A stretch of DNA of 64,000 nucleotides from positions 248,001 to 312,000 of the forward strand of contig NZ_JBJKOP010000036.1 in the NCBI RefSeq assembly GCF_046707225.1, given 5' to 3'. This DNA comes from Caproicibacter sp046707225 (GTDB taxonomy: Bacteria; Bacillota; Clostridia; Oscillospirales; Acutalibacteraceae). The number at the start of each line of letters is the position of its first letter. The first letter of the stretch is position 1. Below are positions 7,500 to 14,409 of the stretch, piece after piece. The notes under the pieces are model-generated. The model saw nothing but the letters and a program-made list of their open reading frames with translations. It made no database searches and was not told where the DNA came from. A program made the translations under genes and the position numbers.

Positions 7500-7620
7500 C
7501 GGGGATTGTAATAAAATAAGGAGCGCACCCCATTGTACGCTCCCCGGGAGGGTCCGGAACAACTGCTCCTCACCTCGCACCCTTAGTATGGTCGTTCTTT
7601 CATTGATTTAAACGATACAG
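7500..7620. other. intergenic stretch with GC-rich inverted repeats
   Basis: Between the gaps of two minus-strand small genes. GGAGCGCAC (from 7520) pairs imperfectly with GTACGCTCC, then CCCGGGAGGGTCCGGAAC and GCTCCTCACCTCGCACCC follow. It may hold a terminator for the 104-residue gene or a structured RNA. I compared it by eye with SRP RNA and did not find the conserved domain IV loop. Confidence 0.3.
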
Positions 7621-7630
7621 TAGAAAGGGA

Positions 7631-7945
7631 TCAGTGCTTTTTTCCGGATGTTTGCTGATTGGGATGTTTTTTTACATAGGGATTGGCCGCTTGTACGGCT
7701 GGTCTTTTTGAAACCGGCGACGGAGCCACAGAGCGGATTCCTTCCTGCTTATGCGGCAAATTGCGGACTTGGGGACGAGCCCCGCATTTCTGTTGCTGTA
7801 CCGGTGACTTTGGAGCAGGAGAACGCTGTGACATCGGTGACTGTGCGGACATCGGCGCAGGGGGCTTCGTCATTTTTCGGCGTGGTGGTTGCCTGTTGCA
7901 AGGTGTATTCCAAACAAATGGAAAAAATCCCATTGGCATGATCAT
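7631..7945 (-). CDS. Pro/Gln-rich basic small protein, possibly spore-associated
   Basis: Encodes up to 104 residues: a short hydrophobic start (MIMPMGFFPFVWNTP) and a low-complexity remainder rich in Pro, Ser, Gln, Lys and Arg, with SPM/SPA/KSP repeats and a C-terminal KKHPNQQTSGKKH tail. GGAG lies four bases before the first ATG and ten before the third residue's ATG (7939), so the shorter start is equally possible. I do not recognise a family. Composition resembles small basic spore or coat proteins and the gene sits close to a collagen-like gene, but this is inference. Antisense frames through the region are also open, so coding is not certain. Confidence 0.45.
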   Translation of the reverse strand: MIMPMGFFPFVWNTPCNRQPPRRKMTKPPAPMSAQSPMSQRSPAPKSPVQQQKCGARPQVRNLPHKQEGIRSVAPSPVSKRPAVQAANPYVKKHPNQQTSGKKH

Positions 7946-8028
7946 TCAACTCCTTTTCCATATAATATGCGGAAAAAGCAGTGCTTGAACATAATCCCGA
8001 AAAATAGAAAACTCCGCATGAAACAAGA

Positions 8029-8060
8029 ATTTCAGCCGCTCTGCTGCGGGCGGCTGAAAT
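8029..8060. repeat. perfect 11-bp inverted repeat
   Basis: ATTTCAGCCGC (8029-8039) and GCGGCTGAAAT (8050-8060) with a 10-base loop. There is no T-tract on either side. It lies in the 350-base gap between two genes, just before a possible micro-ORF. Confidence 0.5.
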
Positions 8061-8074
8061 GTTGGAGGGAATAT

Positions 8075-8137
8075 ATGAAAAAGTTATATGAATCCTCAAC
8101 CGAGAGGAGCTTATTGTCTGAATGGGTTTGTATCTAA
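8075..8137 (+). CDS. possible 20-residue peptide ORF
   Basis: ATG at 8075 preceded by GGAGGG with a 7-base gap; encodes MKKLYESSTERSLLSEWVCI and stops at 8137. The good RBS is the only support; the hairpin at 8029-8060 lies directly upstream. No recognised homologue, and a chance occurrence is plausible. Confidence 0.2.
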   Translation: MKKLYESSTERSLLSEWVCI

Positions 8138-8236
8138 ATCTGAGTCTATTTTACCGATGTGATATGTACGAAACGTTGCAATTCGATGAAAAAATGCTGA
8201 GAGTTGCCCTGAATTTGCGGGACGGCTCCGGAAATT

Positions 8237-8264
8237 TTGTGTTTTGCCGGGTTTCTGCTATACT
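8237..8264 (+). promoter_or_regulatory. putative promoter of msrC
   Basis: TTGTGT (8237-8242), 16-bp spacer, TATACT (8259-8264), about 30 bases upstream of the start codon at 8297, whose RBS is TCGGAGG. Confidence 0.45.
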
Positions 8265-8296
8265 GAAAACATTCTGATATTCGGAGGAAATTATGC

Positions 8297-8788
8297 ATGG
8301 AACTTGTGAAATCAATTTACCCGGAAATTCCGGCAGACCGGTACAAGCTGCTAGTACAGCAGATGAAAGTCCTTTTGGAAGGGGAAACGGATTGGGTCGC
8401 TAATCTTGCGAATGCGTCGGCTTTGCTGAACGGTGCTTTGCCGAACATCAACTGGGTAGGCTTCTACCGGCTTGTAAACGGAGAGCTTCTGCTCGGCCCG
8501 TTTCAGGGAAAGACGGCCTGCATCCATATCCCTTTTGGAAAGGGAGTGTGCGGAACGGCAGCCGCTAAGAATAAAACACAGGTGGTTGAGGATGTGCATC
8601 GTTTTGAAGGGCACATCGCTTGCGATTCCGATTCGGCCTCCGAATTGGTAATTCCTCTCTGTGTAAAGGACAAAGTGGTCGGGGTGCTCGATATTGACAG
8701 CCCGGTTTTAAATCGATTCAGCGATGAAGACGCGCGTGCGCTGGAAGAAATCGCAGAGTTGATTTCAGCCGGATGCGAATGGTCGTAA
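8297..8788 (+). CDS. msrC: free methionine-(R)-sulfoxide reductase (GAF type)
   Basis: Reduces free methionine-R-sulfoxide, an oxidative-stress repair step. The 163-residue protein is a single GAF domain with the fRMsr pattern: NWVGFYRL, then LLGPFQGKTACIHIPFGKG, VCGTAA, and HIACDSDSASELVIPL. The three cysteines in ACIHI, GVCGTA and HIACDS match the catalytic and resolving positions known for yeast and E. coli enzymes. It has its own promoter and terminator and appears monocistronic. Confidence 0.92.
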   Translation: MELVKSIYPEIPADRYKLLVQQMKVLLEGETDWVANLANASALLNGALPNINWVGFYRLVNGELLLGPFQGKTACIHIPFGKGVCGTAAAKNKTQVVEDVHRFEGHIACDSDSASELVIPLCVKDKVVGVLDIDSPVLNRFSDEDARALEEIAELISAGCEWS

Positions 8789-8796
8789 TCATAAAA

Positions 8797-8839
8797 ACCT
8801 TCCGGCTGTCTTCTGACGGCCGAAAGGCCTTTTTAATTT
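8797..8839 (+). terminator. intrinsic terminator of msrC
   Basis: CCTTCCGGCTGTC and GACGGCCGAAAGG pair around TTCT (one bulge, G-U pairs), followed by CCTTTTTAATTTTG. Confidence 0.8.
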
Positions 8840-8942
8840 TGTAAGCAATTTGTTAGCAAAAAGGCTATGTTTTTTTATTATGCGATATTATTTGACACAG
8901 TAATCCTCGTAAGTACGATACGACTTTAGAACAAAACACATG

Positions 8943-8990
8943 AAAAAGTCCCGCCAAACCTGAGTTTTTCAGGAGTGGCGGGACTTTTGC
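8943..8990. terminator. strong terminator downstream of the tRNA pair
   Basis: Arms GTCCCGCCA (8948-8956) and TGGCGGGAC (8976-8984) enclose a second small stem, CCTGA/TCAGG. Flanked by AAAAA on the left (T-tract for the minus strand) and TTTT on the right. It ends the minus-strand tRNA-Asp/tRNA-Thr transcript. Confidence 0.85.
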
Positions 8991-8992
8991 TT

Positions 8993-9068
8993 TGGAGCTG
9001 CTAACGCGATTCGAACGCGTGACCTCGTCCTTACCAAGGACGTGCTCTGCCAACTGAGCCATAGCAGC
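8993..9068 (-). tRNA. tRNA-Thr (anticodon GGT)
   Basis: 76 nt on the minus strand with encoded CCA (8995-8993). Acceptor stem GCTGCTA/TAGCAGC with discriminator T, D-arm GCTCAGTTGGCAGAGC, anticodon arm CGTCC-TTGGTAA-GGACG giving GGT, and T-arm with GTTCGAATC. Second gene of a two-tRNA transcript, two bases after tRNA-Asp. Confidence 0.96.
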
Positions 9069-9070
9069 AT

Positions 9071-9147
9071 TGGCGACTCGGATCGGGATCGAACCGACGA
9101 CCTCTAGCGTGACAGGCTAGCGTTCTAACCAGCTGAACTACCGAGCC
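9071..9147 (-). tRNA. tRNA-Asp (anticodon GTC)
   Basis: 77 nt on the minus strand with encoded CCA (9073-9071). Acceptor stem GGCTCGG/CCGAGTC (one G-U pair), D-arm AGTTCAGCTGGTTAGAAC, anticodon loop CTGTCAC giving GTC, T-arm with GGTTCGATCC. First gene of the transcript that also carries tRNA-Thr. Confidence 0.96.
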
Positions 9148-9180
9148 ATACTGCGTATTTGAGCAACGACAACGTATGTT

Positions 9181-9209
9181 ATTATACTGAAACGTACAAA
9201 AATTGTCAA
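9181..9209 (-). promoter_or_regulatory. consensus promoter of the tRNA-Asp/tRNA-Thr operon
   Basis: Perfect TTGACA (9209-9204), 17-bp spacer, perfect TATAAT (9186-9181) on the minus strand, about 35 bases before the first tRNA. Such full-consensus promoters are usual for stable RNA genes. Confidence 0.9.
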
Positions 9210-9382
9210 CTTCAATTTTTTTAATTAATAAACGCAATATGTAGTATAAATACAATAAATAATAGATATTATGTAACAATATATTGATGTATATTATAGG
9301 AGCAGAAATAAAAAATTATTTTATCTTTTTATATGCTCAGAGAGAGATAAAATAGGACGAATTTCCGGCCGTGAAACAAGAT

Positions 9383-9415
9383 TTGACAGAAACAGCGGAC
9401 AGGGGAGTCTATAAT
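9383..9415 (+). promoter_or_regulatory. spoIIGA promoter with 21-bp spacer and Spo0A-box-like -35
   Basis: Perfect TTGACA (9383-9388) and perfect TATAAT (9410-9415) are separated by 21 bp, too long for unaided sigma-A RNA polymerase. The B. subtilis spoIIG promoter has a 22-bp spacer and is activated by phosphorylated Spo0A bound across its -35. Here the -35 lies in TTTGACA, which matches the reverse 0A box TTCGNCA at six of seven positions. Confidence 0.65.
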
Positions 9416-9444
9416 TGAATTTAATCCGACAGGGGGAGAACTTC

Positions 9445-10269
9445 TTGAAGCAAACCATATACATAGATATTCTAGTCGGTGTGAATTTGTTCATCAATTA
9501 TCTGCTGCTGCTTTGTGTTTCTAAATTTCTGGCGCTTCCTGCAAAACGGAAACGCCTTTTGGCAGCGGCTTTTCTTGGCGCGGCATATTCCCTGACGATC
9601 TTGTTGCCGGAAATCAATCCGGTTTTGTCTTTGCTTTTCAAGCTGATCATGTCCCTGAGCATCGTTGCCGCGGCTTTCGGGTTCCGTGGCCTTCGGGAAT
9701 TGATTCGCCAGACGGTTGCTTTTTATTTAATCAGTTTTGCTTTTGCCGGCTTCATGCTGGTCTTGTGGTATTTTTTTGCCCCTCAGGGCTTGATGATTCG
9801 AAATTCGGTCGTTTATTTTAATATTTCGCCGCTTGCGCTGATTATCTTAACTGTTTTATGTTACGGCTTCATCCGTCTGTTCCAGCGAATCACAGGGCGG
9901 CAAATGCCGAAAAATCTGAACTGTCGGATTGTAGTCGACTGCGGGGGAAAGACCTGTGACTGCACTGCGCGGGTGGACACGGGAAATTCTTTAAGAGAAC
10001 CGTTTTCCGGCAATCCTGTGACAGTGATTTACGAACCGGTGGTTGCGGGGATGATTCCGCCAAAGGACGGCCTGAATTTCCGGCTGATTCCCTTTGACGC
10101 GATTTCCGGCGGCGGGCTGCTGGAATCATTCCGCCCGGACCGGATGACGATTTGCGTCGGCAGGAAAAAAATTGTGACAAATAACGTCTATATTGCTGTA
10201 TCAAAAACCAGATTCGGAGAATTCGACGCCCTGCTGAATCCGGATTTACTGCAAAAAACGTCCGACTAA
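9445..10269 (+). CDS. spoIIGA: sporulation sigma-E processing peptidase SpoIIGA
   Basis: Membrane aspartic protease that removes the pro-sequence of sigma-E in the mother cell. 274 residues: five hydrophobic helices in the first ~150 residues, then a soluble protease domain with the active-site motif VDTGNSL (Asp at about residue 178), close to the position in B. subtilis SpoIIGA. TTG at 9445 is chosen as start because AGGGGGAGA ends a few bases upstream; an upstream TTG at 9415 falls on the promoter -10. The substrate gene sigE follows directly, as in other spore formers. Confidence 0.93.
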   Translation: MKQTIYIDILVGVNLFINYLLLLCVSKFLALPAKRKRLLAAAFLGAAYSLTILLPEINPVLSLLFKLIMSLSIVAAAFGFRGLRELIRQTVAFYLISFAFAGFMLVLWYFFAPQGLMIRNSVVYFNISPLALIILTVLCYGFIRLFQRITGRQMPKNLNCRIVVDCGGKTCDCTARVDTGNSLREPFSGNPVTVIYEPVVAGMIPPKDGLNFRLIPFDAISGGGLLESFRPDRMTICVGRKKIVTNNVYIAVSKTRFGEFDALLNPDLLQKTSD

Positions 10270-10328
10270 ATCTGGCCGTGGGCGGACGCGTTTATAAAGC
10301 CGCAGGCGGCAGCGGCAAAAGGGAATGA

Positions 10329-11057
10329 GTGGAAATGAACATGAATCGGCGAATAAGGGAATGGTACAACAGGCTGCTGCTGCTGTTTCATCGGCTGCGG
10401 CTGAACGGGCAGGTTCATTACATCAACGGGCCGGAAACGCTTCCTCCGCCGCTTACCAAGCCGGAGGAAGAGAAAGTCATGAACAATATCATGAACCATG
10501 TTCCCAATGCCCGCGAGCCGCTGATTACGCACAATCTTCGGCTGGTCGTCTACATCGCGAAGAAATTCGAATCCTCCAGCGCGAGCGTGGAGGACCTGAT
10601 TTCCATCGGAACCATCGGGTTGATCAAGGCGGTGAACACATTCTGCCCCGAACGGAATATCAAACTGGCCACCTATGCGTCGCGCTGCATCGAAAATGAA
10701 ATACTGATGTATCTGCGCAAAACCTCTCAGCTGAAAAACGAGATATCCATAGACGACCCCCTCAATGTTGACTGGGACGGCAACGAGCTGCTTCTTTCCG
10801 ATATTCTGGGCAGCGACCAGAACGCGGTGAACGTAAATATAGAGGAAGAAGTGGAGCGCGATTTGCTGCGCAGCGCGGTTTCCCGGCTGGCTCCGCGCGA
10901 AAAGGAAATTATGCAGCTTCGGTTCGGGCTCAACAACCGCAGGGAACATACCCAGAAGGAAGTCGCCGACACGCTAGGTATTTCCCAGTCTTACATATCG
11001 CGCCTTGAAAAGAGGATTATAGAGCGCCTCAAAAAGGACCTGGAACGGGTCAGCTGA
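10329..11057 (+). CDS. sigE: sporulation RNA polymerase sigma factor SigE (pro-sigma-E)
   Basis: Early mother-cell sigma factor. The first ~30 residues are an amphipathic, Leu/Arg-rich pro-sequence ending in HYINGPETLPPPLTKPEE, matching the YYIGGSEALPPPL region where SpoIIGA cuts in Bacillus. Region 2 (NLRLVVYIAKKFESSSASVE, then LISIGTIGLIKAVNTF) and region 4 (REKEIMQLRFGL, HTQKEVADTLGISQSYISRL) are complete. Start is uncertain: GTG 10329 has AAAGGGA upstream, while ATG 10335 or 10341 gives a pro-sequence length closer to B. subtilis. Forms an operon with spoIIGA. Its 3' end overlaps the convergent glycosylase gene by eight bases. Confidence 0.95.
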   Translation: MEMNMNRRIREWYNRLLLLFHRLRLNGQVHYINGPETLPPPLTKPEEEKVMNNIMNHVPNAREPLITHNLRLVVYIAKKFESSSASVEDLISIGTIGLIKAVNTFCPERNIKLATYASRCIENEILMYLRKTSQLKNEISIDDPLNVDWDGNELLLSDILGSDQNAVNVNIEEEVERDLLRSAVSRLAPREKEIMQLRFGLNNRREHTQKEVADTLGISQSYISRLEKRIIERLKKDLERVS

Positions 11058-11565
11058 GAGGACGTGCGGATTCCGCCGCAGCGCGCAGAACCCGGTAAGC
11101 ATCCAGCAGCTTTTCATAACTGTAAAACCGACAGTTGGCGGGGCTTGTCGAGGGCAGCGCCACGGCGGCGAGTCCGGTGTCTTCCAGGCAGAGCCTGCGG
11201 TAGAGAGCGGCGGCTTTTGATCCGGTCGTGAAGACGGTATGAATCCTGGTGCGGGCAAGAAGGGCCGCGATGTCATTCGGTACCGGTTCCCGAATGCTGC
11301 CGTCATCCGCACCTTCAATGACGCAGCTTTTCAGGACATCCCAGAGGGCGATTCTGTGACTGAGCAGAATCGCCCTCCTTTCATCGTTTGTTTTGGGAAG
11401 AGACAATTCGTACAGGTCGGCAAGGATGCGCCAGAAGCGGTTCTGGGGATGTGAATAATAAAACCCGTACTCTCTGGATTTGGGAGAGGGCATGGTTCCC
11501 AAAACCAGAACGCGCGAATTGCCGTTATAGACCGGTTCCAATGGATGGACAATGCGTTGTGTCAA
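11050..11565 (-). CDS. DNA-deoxyinosine (hypoxanthine) glycosylase, UDG superfamily family 6
   Basis: Base-excision repair enzyme of 171 residues in the Mug/TDG-like fold. Motif 1 reads LGTMPSPKSREYGFYYSHP, followed by QNRFW, and the C-terminal motif is LPSTSPAN; these are features of the family-6 hypoxanthine glycosylases (COG3663), which remove deaminated adenine. The substrate assignment comes from the family rather than from a residue proof; a general G:T/U activity is an alternative. Its start overlaps the stop of cca by four bases (ATGA), so the two are co-translated. Confidence 0.82.
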   Translation of the reverse strand: MTQRIVHPLEPVYNGNSRVLVLGTMPSPKSREYGFYYSHPQNRFWRILADLYELSLPKTNDERRAILLSHRIALWDVLKSCVIEGADDGSIREPVPNDIAALLARTRIHTVFTTGSKAAALYRRLCLEDTGLAAVALPSTSPANCRFYSYEKLLDAYRVLRAAAESARPLS

Positions 11566-12902
11566 TCAGTTTTCCTCCTTTCCGCTTTTACATAATTCAG
11601 CAGAGCTTCCCGCTGATTCTCACAGTTGCCCTCGATGACCGCATCGAGCAACAGGGTGAGCAGGCGACCAACCTCAGCGCCCTCCGGAACTCCGGCAGCA
11701 ATCAGGTCGCCGCCGTGAACGGCAAGATCGCTCAGGGAAAAGCATTGCTTTTCCCTGAGAATGGTTTCAAACATTTCCCGTATGTTCTCCAGAAGCGGAA
11801 GCTTTTCTTGGTCTTTCAAGCTTTTTGCCAGCGTATCCGCCCTGCGGACTTCGATCAGCATACGCAGGTTGTCTTCTCCCAGACGGTTCAGGCGCCGGCG
11901 CAGTATTTTTTCCCCACCGGACAGCGACAGGTCGTGCTGTCGGACCAGCAGTGCAACCGTGCCGATCATTTTTCGGCTGTACCTCAGGCGCTTTAAAATA
12001 ATATCCGCCATTTTACCGCTTATCTCCGGATGACCGTAGAAATGGCCGATTCCGCTCTGATCCTCCGAGTAGCAGTACGGTTTTCCGAGGTCGTGCAGAA
12101 GCATGGTGAGCCGAAGCGTGGGATCGGCAGGCACGGCGGCAACACTCCTGATGGTGTGTTCCCACACATCGAAAATATGATGCGGGTTATTCTGAGGAAA
12201 ATCGAAGGAAGCCCCGATTTCCGGAATGAATTCTTCAATGACACTCCGGTATTCCCGTAAGATACGCTCCGCTCCGGGTCCGCATAGGAGCTTTGTGAAT
12301 TCGGAGCAAATCCGTTCCCGCGCGATTCCATCCAGCATGGTTCGGTTTCGATTCAGGCTTTCGGCTGTTTCAGGGTCGATTGTAAAATCCAGTACGGAGG
12401 CAAAACGCAAAGCCCGCAGGATCCTGAGGCCGTCCTCACGGAACCGGATGTCCGGGTTTCCGACGCAGCGAATCGTTCTCTGCTTCAGATCGTCCCGTCC
12501 GCCGAATCGATCCACAAGCTCGCCGGTTCTGCGGTATGCCATGGCATTGACGGTAAAGTCCCGTCGGGACAGATCCTCCGTCAACAGGCCGGTAAACGTA
12601 ACTTCATCCGGTCTTCTGCCGTCGGAATAGGTTCCGTCGACGCGGTAGGTGGTCACTTCTATCGGCATTCCATTGCTGAGCACCGTGACCGTTCCGTGTT
12701 TCAGCCCGGTCTTGATGATTGAAAATCCGTCCAAAACGCGCATTGTTTCCTCCGGCGGAGCGGACGTTGCAACATCCCAGTCCGTCGGTGCTTTGCCAAG
12801 CAGGCTGTCACGGACACACCCTCCGACAACGCAGGCGTCGAATCCGCTGCGGGTCAGAATTTGCAGTACGGAATCGACCTGAGAGGGTATTTTGACAATC
12901 AT
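11562..12902 (-). CDS. cca: CCA tRNA nucleotidyltransferase with HD domain
   Basis: Adds or repairs the 3' CCA of tRNAs. 446 residues from ATG 12902, which has GAGGAA six bases upstream; an in-frame start 81 bases further out has no RBS and no homology. Head-domain motifs are VVGGCVRDSLLG and TDWDVATSAPP (metal-binding DxD), followed by RRDFTVNAMAYR, the EDGLRILRALRFA template helix, and an HD motif in LTMLLHDLGKP near residue 255. The HD domain suggests extra phosphohydrolase activity. Transcribed away from sigG and coupled to the downstream glycosylase gene. Confidence 0.93.
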   Translation of the reverse strand: MIVKIPSQVDSVLQILTRSGFDACVVGGCVRDSLLGKAPTDWDVATSAPPEETMRVLDGFSIIKTGLKHGTVTVLSNGMPIEVTTYRVDGTYSDGRRPDEVTFTGLLTEDLSRRDFTVNAMAYRRTGELVDRFGGRDDLKQRTIRCVGNPDIRFREDGLRILRALRFASVLDFTIDPETAESLNRNRTMLDGIARERICSEFTKLLCGPGAERILREYRSVIEEFIPEIGASFDFPQNNPHHIFDVWEHTIRSVAAVPADPTLRLTMLLHDLGKPYCYSEDQSGIGHFYGHPEISGKMADIILKRLRYSRKMIGTVALLVRQHDLSLSGGEKILRRRLNRLGEDNLRMLIEVRRADTLAKSLKDQEKLPLLENIREMFETILREKQCFSLSDLAVHGGDLIAAGVPEGAEVGRLLTLLLDAVIEGNCENQREALLNYVKAERRKTD

Positions 12903-12967
12903 GATGGTTCCTCGCTTTTCAATCAAATTCTGTCGAATCACAAGAAAGATTATTTGTGTTATGCCCT

Positions 12968-12996
12968 GCATGATCCTGCGCATTCATGGTAATAAT
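12968..12996 (+). promoter_or_regulatory. possible forespore promoter of sigG
   Basis: GCATGA (12968-12973) and GGTAATAAT (12988-12996), 14 bp apart, resemble a sigma-F/sigma-G type promoter, with the extended GG at the -10. The spacer is one to two bases shorter than usual, so this is tentative. sigG is transcribed by sigma-F in Bacillus. Confidence 0.3.
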
Positions 12997-13022
12997 GACA
13001 TTGAAATGCGGCGGATGGGGGC

Positions 13023-13802
13023 GTGTGTGAAGTGCAATATAATAAAGTGGAAATCTGTGGGGTTAACACTTCGAAGCTGAAAGTTCTCACCGAAAAGGAA
13101 AAAATGGAGCTTCTTCGCCGCGTAAAGGACGGAGACATGAGGGCTCGGGACGAATTAATCAGCGGAAATCTCCGGCTTGTACTCAGTGTGATCCAGCGGT
13201 TCACCAACCGGGGAGAAAATTTGGACGATCTGTTTCAGGTGGGCTGCATCGGTCTGATCAAGGCAATCGATCACTTCGACATCAATCAGGGTGTTCGTTT
13301 TTCCACTTACGGCGTGCCGATGATCATCGGAGAAATCAGGCGGTATCTTCGCGACAACAACAGCATTCGCGTCAGTCGTTCCCTGAGGGACACCGCTTAT
13401 AAGGCGATGCAGGTCAAAGAAAAAATGATGGCGAAGAACAGCAGGGAGCCGACGGTGGAGGAAATTGCGAAAGAACTGGATATGCCGCGGGAAGAGGTCG
13501 TCGTGGCGCTGGAATCCGTTGTTGAGCCTGTTTCTCTGTACGAACCGGTTTTCTCAGACGGCGGGGATACCATCTATGTGATGGATCAGGTCGGCGACAA
13601 CAACGACGACAATAACTGGCTTGACGAGATCGCGCTGAAGGAAGCAATCAAAAATTTAAACAACCGGGAAAAGAACATTTTATCCATGCGCTATTTTCAG
13701 GGAAAAACCCAGATGGAGGTCGCTTCGGAGATTGGCATCAGTCAGGCCCAAGTCTCGCGCCTGGAAAAAGCCGCGCTTGATAAAATTAAAAAGGACATAT
13801 AA
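13023..13802 (+). CDS. sigG: sporulation RNA polymerase sigma factor SigG
   Basis: Late forespore sigma factor, 259 residues. The N-terminus contains NKVEICGVNTSKL, the SigG-specific anti-sigma-contact segment. Region 2 carries NLRLVLSVIQRF and DDLFQVGCIGLIKAIDHF; then VPMIIGEIRRYLRDNN and IRVSRSLRDTAYKAM, as in B. subtilis SigG; region 4 ends QMEVASEIGISQAQVSRLEK. Start taken as GTG 13023 behind GGATGGGGG; a second GTG at 13032 is possible. It lies near sigE as in other Firmicutes but is separated from it by cca and a glycosylase gene on the other strand. Confidence 0.95.
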   Translation: MCEVQYNKVEICGVNTSKLKVLTEKEKMELLRRVKDGDMRARDELISGNLRLVLSVIQRFTNRGENLDDLFQVGCIGLIKAIDHFDINQGVRFSTYGVPMIIGEIRRYLRDNNSIRVSRSLRDTAYKAMQVKEKMMAKNSREPTVEEIAKELDMPREEVVVALESVVEPVSLYEPVFSDGGDTIYVMDQVGDNNDDNNWLDEIALKEAIKNLNNREKNILSMRYFQGKTQMEVASEIGISQAQVSRLEKAALDKIKKDI

Positions 13803-13809
13803 AATACAG

Positions 13810-13845
13810 GGAGAAAGGTTCCTTTCTATTCGGGGGCCTTTCTCC
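13810..13845 (+). terminator. hairpin after sigG
   Basis: GGAGAAAGG (13810-13818) and CCTTTCTCC (13837-13845) form a nine-base-pair stem just after the sigG stop. The T-tract is weak, so termination may be partial and allow reading into ymxH. Confidence 0.55.
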
Positions 13846-13967
13846 TTCAGTTCATGCAGGAATACCCCGAAACCGAAATAAAAATTTTATCTATTGTAAC
13901 ATTTCTTTTCTTCGCAATCAAATAAATCCCATTCCCGGCATAAAAATGGGTATGGGGGGTATGGAAA

Positions 13968-14261
13968 ATGACTTGCAGAATGTTTGACATGCGCCGGAAA
14001 GAGGTTATCAATATTAAAGACGGAATGCGTCTCGGCAGCGTAAGCGATATAGAATTCGATACGACAAATGCCAGAGTCGTGGCGGTCGTCATTTACGGGC
14101 GCCTTCGCCTGTTCGGGCTGCTGGGCAGGGAAGACGATATCGTAATTCGCTGGCAGGATATTCAGGTAATCGGTGACGATACGATTCTGGTTTCTTACAA
14201 CAACTATCTGAAAGCGAAAAACTCCTCGCACAGCCTGGCGAATTTTCTGGGTTTCAAATAA
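13968..14261 (+). CDS. YlmC/YmxH-family PRC-barrel sporulation protein
   Basis: Protein of 97 residues with a single PRC-barrel: RRKEVINIKDGMRLGSVSDIEFD at the start and GREDDIVIRWQDIQVIGDDTILV at the end. This family sits beside sigG in many Clostridia and Bacilli and is expressed in sporulation, but its biochemical role is not known. The RBS is the G-rich run about ten bases before ATG 13968. About 165 bases separate it from sigG, with a hairpin in between. Confidence 0.85.
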   Translation: MTCRMFDMRRKEVINIKDGMRLGSVSDIEFDTTNARVVAVVIYGRLRLFGLLGREDDIVIRWQDIQVIGDDTILVSYNNYLKAKNSSHSLANFLGFK

Positions 14262-14281
14262 CGAGTCAAATGAAAAAAAGC

Positions 14282-14310
14282 TTGTATTTCGCCGTGTCTC
14301 ATGCTATAAT
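14282..14310 (+). promoter_or_regulatory. promoter of rpsB-tsf
   Basis: TTGTAT (14282-14287), 17-bp spacer, TATAAT (14305-14310). It leaves a leader of about 95 nt before rpsB that contains GC-rich segments (14335-14365) which may fold; S2 often regulates its own messenger, but no known leader class was recognised. Confidence 0.7.
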
Positions 14311-14409
14311 ATTCCCGCTAAAACACACGTCGATGCCGGCCCGGGGTGCCCGAAAGGGTGGAGGGTTAATTTTCTGCTCGGCGGAGGAAAAACCAAGGAG
14401 GATTTAGCA

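Noticed and set aside
7500..7620. SRP (4.5S) RNA candidate
   Set aside because: A GTCCGGAA word is present, but the rest of the conserved domain IV loop (GGAAGCAGCC) is not.
8993..9147. tRNA genes as an integration site for a genomic island
   Set aside because: No integrase and no repeated tRNA 3' end were seen on either side.
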